From assembly GCF_000143415.4 (NCBI RefSeq), contig NW_003314262.1, positions 2,972,519 to 3,036,518 on the forward strand: 64,000 nucleotides of DNA, read 5' to 3'. The position numbers and the translations under genes were made by a program. The DNA is from Selaginella moellendorffii (taxonomy: Eukaryota; Streptophyta; Lycopodiopsida; Selaginellales; Selaginellaceae). Below are positions 57,743-64,000 of this stretch, in pieces. The stretch's first letter is position 1. Each line of letters begins with the position of its first letter. Below the pieces are notes generated by a model. The model did no database searches. It was not told the origin of the DNA and saw nothing but the letters and a program-made list of their open reading frames with translations.

Positions 57743-57970
57743 TCAGTTCTTCTTGCAGGAACTTCCAGTCCAGTGCGAGCCCATCTTGCAGCGGTGGCAA
57801 GAATTGTTGTACCAGTACCAGTTTGGCGGGCAATAGACGCACTTCTTCCCATCCCAGTGCCCCCCCGGCTTGCATCGCCCCTGGGCGCTCGCACTTGCAA
57901 TTCCTCCAATGTCAACTCCCACCAGGAGCACCACCACAAGCATCGCCAGCAGCATCTTGTTGCTCGCCAT
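57743..57970 (-). CDS. Secreted Cys/Trp-repeat peptide D2 (intact, three repeat units)
   Basis: 75 aa. Its signal peptide is identical to D1 (MASNKMLLAMLVVVLLVGVD). Mature pattern C-x10-C-x2-C-x10-C-x2-C-x10-C, ending CKKN: six Cys against ten in D1. Shortest member of the family, possibly the ancestral unit number for this type. Confidence 0.85.
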   Translation of the reverse strand: MASNKMLLAMLVVVLLVGVDIGGIASASAQGRCKPGGHWDGKKCVYCPPNWYWYNNSCHRCKMGSHWTGSSCKKN

Positions 57971-58392
57971 CTTTTTTAAGAACGCCTCTTGCTTTGATGT
58001 GATCCCAGACTTGTGAACGAGATCGGAGAAAGCTAGAGAAACTTGGAGGAGCTTGAATGTGAGCTTTGATGTGCTTGAGTATGGAGTGGGAGGATCTATA
58101 GTGCAGGAGAGCGTGTTATAGTTCCGGATAACTCGCTGACTTTTTCGACGTTGAAAAGTAAAATGTCAAGCCGCGCGGATACGGATGTAGATCTTCGACC
58201 GTGTCAAGCGCGAAGTCAGACGTTTTGGGTATTTGTGCTTTCATTGTAGTAAAAAACATTAATGTTTTACAACGTCTGGAGTAAAATGGGTTTGCCAAAA
58301 CATAATTCTTGCAAATGCTATGCTTGAGAATCTTTTAGATTCATGACTAATGGGGAATGTTATTGAATGAATTTCTTCCGCTTTTAATAAGC

Positions 58393-61300
58393 TCAGCTCC
58401 CAGACTGCATTTTTACCTGGATTTGCCTGTGCACGTAGACAAGGAACTCCACATAAGACGAGCCCAGCCCGCTCTTGTCTTCGATCATGAAGGAGTGGAA
58501 CATCATCTCTGTAACAAAACCGAATGAGCAAGAGTGCCTCGAAAAAGAAAAAAATGAGAGTGTTTGATCACCTAAAGGATCTCCCCGCTTCAGCAAATGC
58601 AACCTAGAATAGCAAGCATCCGCATTAGAAAGACTAGTGAGAGTTTTATTTTATCGAAACATACCGCAGGTAAGAGCAGCGTTGGCGACGGATCTCGTTC
58701 ACCATCTTGTTCAGCAAAATTGATGGCTCGTTATCGTACTCTTGCAACAAAAACTGCAAAAGAGAAGAGTAAGAAAATTACGAGTCATACGAGCGAGGGA
58801 ATGAAGTACCTGTCCGGGAATCACTTCGTTCACAGACCGCACTTCAAAGAGTTGATGAAGGAGCTCAGAGGAGACAGCCTTCCCTGCGTATAGAAAAGCG
58901 TCCTCACCGGTCTCCAAAAGAAAGATTCCTTCTGGGTCCAGGTTCTCGCTTGATAGAGGAAGCGTCGGTGGTAGACTCGACTCGTCCAGCTATGCAAAAC
59001 GCGCCTTTAATCAGAGTACCAAAGAGATAACTAGTACCTTTGGTATGTTGTGGACGGAAAATAGTCTGGGATACACCAACGGTATCGCGAGGGATGCCGA
59101 GATGCTTGTAGCTCGCATAAGCCAGTAAGCTCGTTCATCAACACGAACATCTTGCCGGAGACCCACGCTCTTTGTAAGAGCTGTAAAGAAGGAAACGAGA
59201 TTGTGAAAAGTTAAAAAAACAAACGAAACGAAACTTACCGAGTGTATATAGCGGTAGCAGCTTAAGGCATTCGGGCAAGATAAGCTGGCCCGAAGAAGAT
59301 GCAGTTGCGCAAAACTTTCTATACGAAAACAAGCTCTGAACGCACTGTCCAATGGTTTGCTCCCTAACTTGCGAAAGAGGGGAGACAGGCACGCCTTGAG
59401 CAGCTGTATCAAAGGCAATTTCAGAACCTTGAACGAAAATCACACAGATTACTTACCAGTTTTCAAAAGATAAGTGAACTGTGCATCTAGATCCGCGCCT
59501 TTGAAAAGGTTGCTCAGAACGTTCGTGCAGGTAAGTGATAGTGTACTAACTCTGATACGTCTATGCCCATCGACCGTGGTGTAGAGTAACGCCGACTACA
59601 AAAGCATTAGACAAGTTTGGCAATAGTCAGAACAGGCAATAGCATTATGTAAATGCAAGCGCACCTGAAAACAACAGTCCGCTCCTTCTTGGAATTTGTC
59701 TTCGTGCTTGAACGTGACCAGAATAGATTTATCACAATCAATCTAGAAAAACACACTGCATTACAGGAGCTTAGTTCCATGTAGATCAATTACCGCAGGA
59801 AGATCGACATCAGTGGTAACCCGTTTACAGCTGCCAAAGTAGTCCTGGACTTTGATTCCCTACAAGAGAGATTCACACAGGTTCTAACCAGTTCATGTCT
59901 TTTACCTGACTACATCGCACACGCATCACGGCTTCAAGTCCTTGAGGTCTGGTTAAGTTCCATCGTAAATCATTATACAACTTAGCTGAATCCATGGTAG
60001 CAGAGAAGGGAAAATAATAATAAGCCTGAAACGATGTCAGTCGGACAAAAGTAAGGAGATTGACAGTAACATACTTGACCTCCAGTTGTGATGGGCACAA
60101 CTGAAAGTGATGCTATATCGACGTATGTTTGGGTTGTCAAAAACAAGTCCACGCAAACCTGCATGATCGAAAGCTTACATGTTGCAGGGACAAACCTAGT
60201 TGCTTGGTACCTGGGACGAAGAAAACTCCTCTGCCATGGCTTTCAAAGTTTTATCTGCAGGTTGTAACACCTTGTGCGCTTCCTAAGAATAAAACAATAG
60301 AGTCACATGCCAAACAAGTAAATCTCCATACCGCAGATTTGTCTCGCGCCTCTGCCTCCCTTGGGGTTAAAGCTCCAAGGCCAATAGATGGTAAAACTGC
60401 AAAGCCCATTTAAGAACGTTCGAAACAAAAGCTTTAGTCCATAGTACCTGATTGGAAAACTAAGAGCTTTCCCCCAGTAGGTTTCAAAGCCAGAAATGAC
60501 CCCTGCAACAGAATAACACCTTGTATCAAGGTATCTAACTTAAAGCCCAAGCACCTTCATTGCTGCACCAAGAGCTGATTCCTGAACCACGTTGTCATGA
60601 AACATGTTGGGTATGTTCTCCAAAAGAGTTTCCATGTGCTCGCGGCCCTTCAATCATCAAAGATGAATACAGAAACTAGAAAGGTCAACTACAAACCTCA
60701 GCGACAGGAACCACAAGTCCGTTTTCAACTGGAACATATACGTCTTGTATGTCTGGCACTACGAGCATGGATGGCTGTCGATATCGACTTAGGAAGGATT
60801 TGAATAAAAAGAGAACATTATCTAAACCTGTTGCAGGTCTTTACTCAAATTGTAGAAGTGTATAGTTGAATCAAACGTTGCAACTCCAACCATTGTCCTA
60901 GGACCTTCCTGAACGTAAAGCAAAATCTTGAATGATTCAAGTAGCACAAAAAACTATGCACCGAGCTTACTGCAATATCCGCCAGAACTCTCTGAATAGC
61001 ACTGCAAGCTGCGGCGGCCGCTCCCGTCTTGATAGCATTAGCTGAGACATCCACCAGAAAGAAGAACACTGGTGGCATTGGAGGTCGAAGCTACAAAATT
61101 TATTTTAACTCTTACGACTGTCTGTATATTGCTAATACGTACCAAATACTCTTGGGTTGCAACGAACTCGACTGTTCCACGAGAGAGTTCAGGCCTGTCG
61201 TCAGCGTCTCTCCTTCGTCCATCCGGTCCGAGGTTGCAAACGTAATCTCGCGGAGTTTCGTTTGTGTGTCCTGTTGATGTAGCACGTTAGATTTCATGCT

Positions 61301-62612
61301 TGCATAGAAAACATCTTACCACAAATATTGCAAACAAAACGGCGTCCTTGGTCGATAAACTTCATAAAGGAATTAATGTATGCTTTACATCTATTGCACC
61401 GAACTGGCCCACTTTCTCCAAAGTCAACAACCTGCCAAGCATTTGAGCTACCAAAAACAACAATCTTTGCTTCTCTTGAGTACCTTGATAGGCTCTTCAT
61501 TCACGTGAGGGAGGGCGAGTGGCTGAATTATCAGAGCCAGAGGCATTTTCGAGGTGTTTAGCAAATCCGCGGTGCATGGAACCTAAGTTTCTCACAATCA
61601 GAACACCAAAAACACCAGTGTTTACCACCTTACCTGATAAAGAGTGCTTCGCATAATCCTTGGGCTACAGTTTCCGGCATCTCTCACGTAAAAATCACTC
61701 GTCGAAGACTGCATCGAAGGAAAAAGTTATAAAAGGAGGAACACAAGAGTTTTCGCAGACTTACCGGAGGAATTGGACCGCTAGAAACTGTATCATAAAC
61801 GGACGTAGCGAAGCTCGGCTGGGGGCGGGGAATTTGCGATGGATCAATGCGTTGCGAAGGAGTCGTAGAGGGAGAGCCAGGCTGCTGTAAATTATCTCCA
61901 ATCTAGCAACAGAGAAAACAAGCATTAGAGAGCTCTCTCCAAAAAGCCCGATACTCACAGAGGGTCTCCAATTCTGGCCAGGAGGAGGCGGCATTTGCGA
62001 GTAACCAGGCCCTGGCGGCCGGCTTAGAAACTGTGGAGGCTGGAGAGGAGGTCCTTGCATCTGTAGAGGCTGTGGAGGAGCTTGAGGATGGCTCTGGAAT
62101 GGCTGCGGCGGCTGTCCCTGGATCGAGGAGGGGTGGCTCTGGAAAGATGGAGGCCCCTGGATTGAGCTCTGGAACGATGGAGGAGGGCCCTGGAACTGGG
62201 GAGGCCCTTGGATCGACGCCGACTGGCTCTGGAATGGCGCCGGCATGCCTGAATTCGCCTGGAAGCTCGAAATTTCCTGTCCTGATCCCACTCCCGGGCC
62301 CTGGAATGGACGAGAAGGCGGCGCCATACCTTGGAATGGAGGCGGAGGTCGCAGAGATCCGCCATACTGTGGCCGAAAACCTACCATGCCCGGCTGATTC
62401 GACGCGCCATACTGTGGCACTGGCGTAGCTCCAGCTCCGGGAGGAGGAGCAGCGGCCTGAGATCCCGGCAGCGGCGGTGGCGGCGCAGATCCATACGGTG
62501 GCGGCCGGATGAAGGATCCATCGGGGGGAGCTTGCGGCGGCATAGATCCATACTGTGGAGGGAATCCGCCGGGCCGGATCGGGGCTCCATACTGCGGTAC
62601 CTGGGAGCTCAT
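58393..62612 (-). CDS. SEC24: COPII coat protein SEC24 (plant CEF-type clade), 24 exons
   Basis: Cargo-binding subunit of the COPII inner coat at ER exit sites. I count 24 exons, about 995 aa, introns mostly near 55-60 nt. Exon 1 (62612-61959) is Pro/Gln-rich ([15 protein letters not shown]...QNWRPS), as in plant SEC24s. Then come exons with [10 protein letters not shown], the zinc finger (VRCNRCKAY...FVCNICG), [20 protein letters not shown], trunk ([20 protein letters not shown]), [51 protein letters not shown], a gelsolin-like region ([20 protein letters not shown]) and the C-terminal [13 protein letters not shown], stop at 58393. The [12 protein letters not shown] signature points to the Arabidopsis At3g44340/At4g32640 clade rather than SEC24A. 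No defect found. The junction of the last two exons is the least certain. Confidence 0.93.
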
Positions 62613-63346
62613 TTGATCTGCGCTTCCAGAGGAAAACCCTAAAACAGAGGACTATACAATGGTTGCCCTAAAAAGGGCGATTTTCGATTGGAGTAACGAT
62701 GAACGCTTAGAACGAACTTAGAAACGGGACTAGAAAACTTCCAGCGCTAGAAAACTCCATGGAACTTTGTGCCTGACTTGTAGCAAAGCTGACTTTACCA
62801 GCACGGAAGGACGAGCGTGGCAATTCTCCCGAATCGGCGCTAGCAGCGAGAGTACAAGATCCACAGCTCCAGGGAGTCCTCGAGATCACCTTGCCGTGAT
62901 CTGGGACGAGATCTTCTGGAAGAAGCCGAAGTGACTGAAAGTCACAGGCTTTCTCGATTTGCCTAGTCGTGCTTGCGAGGACTGAGGAGGAACGCTGGTG
63001 AAGTTAAGTTTCTCGAGCGTGGACAGGCTTTGCTCTTGGGAGCCGGGACGATACTTTCGAATCGAGGACACGAACCAGGAGAGACGTCATCGACAGAAAT
63101 TCGAGCAACATCTTCAACAGCTTGAAGTAGCAACGAGCAGCTTGCAGTAGATCCTGGGAAAAAAAAAAGAATCCGGTAAGAGAAGATACATCTGATAATA
63201 CATCTGGAGGATACGAACGTCATCGACAGGAATGAACAGCTTGACGTTGCAACGAACAGTTTACTCCTGAGGTAGATCCTGCAAAAAACTAGAATCTGGT
63301 AAGAGAAAATACATGTGAATTCAACCAACCTTTTGTGCGATCTATT
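62613..63346. other. Intergenic region between SEC24 and the right-edge gene
   Basis: 734 bp with no convincing gene. It contains a diverged direct repeat: about 63068-63196 and 63214-63320 share 'gtcatcgacag', 'cagcttga', 'gtagatcctg' and 'tggtaagagaa' in order. It should hold the SEC24 promoter and the neighbour's 3' UTR. Confidence 0.6.
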
Positions 63347-64000
63347 TTACTTCTTGAGAAAGTCTGTAAAAAATTTGATTTTCCGGGACGGCGACTTTCT
63401 CCTGGCGCTGCCACTGTCAAACTTGGCAGCACCCCAACCGCGAACTCTCTTTTTCGGCAGCATTAAATCTGCTGGCGTGCCATCAATGTCGACAATGGTG
63501 AGTACCTCTCTGAATTTCCCTCCAGGCGTGGCTAGCAGTCTCTCCTCCCAGGGTATGGCGTTCTCGTTCCTCCTCCATCGATTTGTATCGATGTCTATCA
63601 CCAGCTTGTCCGTGGTGAATCCGTAATCTCTCCCGTACAATGGTCTTGATGGCGATTCCTCGTACCATTCCACAGGTTCTCCCTGGAAAAAGTCGTGCTT
63701 CAGAAAAACAAAAAGACAAAAAAAGAAGAAGAACGTAAGAGTACCTCTGTTCTTGGACAAAGTTGACAATGCGTCATCGCAAGTCGCTCGTTCATGCGTC
63801 TCATCTTCTCGGCCGCCATTTTTTCCGATGGAAGTGGAGTGTCTGCGTAGAGCGCATCCTCCTCGGGCCTCCAAAGTTGGAGCTTGATCCCATCCTCGAC
63901 GCAAACTCCAGCCTTTTCCAGCTCTTTGACGATCGCGCTGCGCCTTTCCAATCCCTGCCGGGACAGAAAGATGACGGGGTTGGATCCCTGTTGCTTCATC
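63347..64000 (-). CDS. Unknown plant protein, two 3' exons (5' end may lie outside window)
   Basis: Exons 63999-63745 and 63697-63347 (47-nt intron, GT-AG) give 201 codons and a stop. Content: NPVIFLSRQGLERRSAIVKE, WRPEEDALYADTPLPSEKMA, a short CQLCP motif, then GEPVEWYEESPSRPLYGRDY and a basic Ser/Arg/Lys-rich tail. The ATG at 63999 touches the window edge, so it may be internal. I do not recognise the family. The clean splice sites and unbroken frame argue for a real gene. Confidence 0.7.
   Translation of the reverse strand, partial: DEATGIQPRHLSVPAGIGKAQRDRQRAGKGWSLRRGWDQAPTLEARGGCALRRHSTSIGKNGGREDETHERATCDDALSTLSKNRGTLTFFFFFCLFVFLKHDFFQGEPVEWYEESPSRPLYGRDYGFTTDKLVIDIDTNRWRRNENAIPWEERLLATPGGKFREVLTIVDIDGTPADLMLPKKRVRGWGAAKFDSGSARRKSPSRKIKFFTDFLKK

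Overview
The window is plant nuclear DNA, most likely a lycophyte such as Selaginella moellendorffii. That is an inference from the mix of a plant-type membrane-anchored GH9 endoglucanase, a plant CE8 pectinesterase, a plant SEC24 with about two dozen exons separated by introns of roughly 55-60 nt, an intron-containing tRNA-Met relic, and Ty3/gypsy elements with plant tRNA-iMet primer sites. No species-level marker was checked. An assembly gap of Ns covers 24890-25725.

Layout. 1-33 kb is almost all nested, decayed retroelements: an LTR element here called family A (1-3782) carrying a tandem TRIM insertion, a multi-exon pseudogene with a DNA-methylase-like end (3.8-5.8 kb), a young Ty3/gypsy chromovirus with near-identical LTRs and a perfect 5-bp target duplication (9069-14669), family B LTR elements with a non-coding interior (15-19.3 kb), a LINE reverse-transcriptase scrap (22.6 kb), a second decayed family A copy (27.5-29.1 kb), a second TRIM-like LTR (29.2 kb), and several pseudogene relics and local duplications. 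33-44.4 kb and 54.9-64 kb are gene-rich: GH9 endoglucanase (+), pectinesterase (-), a tRNA-Met relic, a cluster of small secreted Cys/Trp-rich peptide genes, SEC24 (-), and a partial unknown gene at the right edge. Between them (44.4-54.9 kb) lies a retroelement nest: a family A LTR split by a complete but frame-broken chromovirus (45278-52842, TSD TAGTG), then a family B fragment.

The most interesting content is the peptide family. Nine loci (one at 34.1 kb, four at 40.0-43.1 kb, four at 55.0-58.0 kb) encode, or once encoded, about 75-105-residue proteins with a signal peptide and a strictly periodic 14-residue repeat, C-x2-C-x3-W-x-W-x4. I recognise no known family. The four-gene block arose by duplication of a unit [pectinesterase, tRNA-Met, type A/C peptide gene, type B/D peptide gene]. 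The whole block plus the 3' end of SEC24 was then tandemly duplicated (39.83-44.42 kb versus 54.90-59.40 kb), with the left breakpoint at the tRNA-Met relic. Some copies are intact (39993-40310, 42760-43065, 56792-57100, 57743-57970). Others carry stops or frameshifts. Type A/C promoters share a 14-bp palindrome and an inverted W-box pair.

The truncated SEC24 copy contains a 49-bp perfect inverted duplication of a SEC24 exon. If transcribed, it would fold into a hairpin matching the intact SEC24 gene 15 kb away. The pectinesterase gene appears to have lost one nucleotide at an exon start, relative to two relics of it inside the duplicated block.
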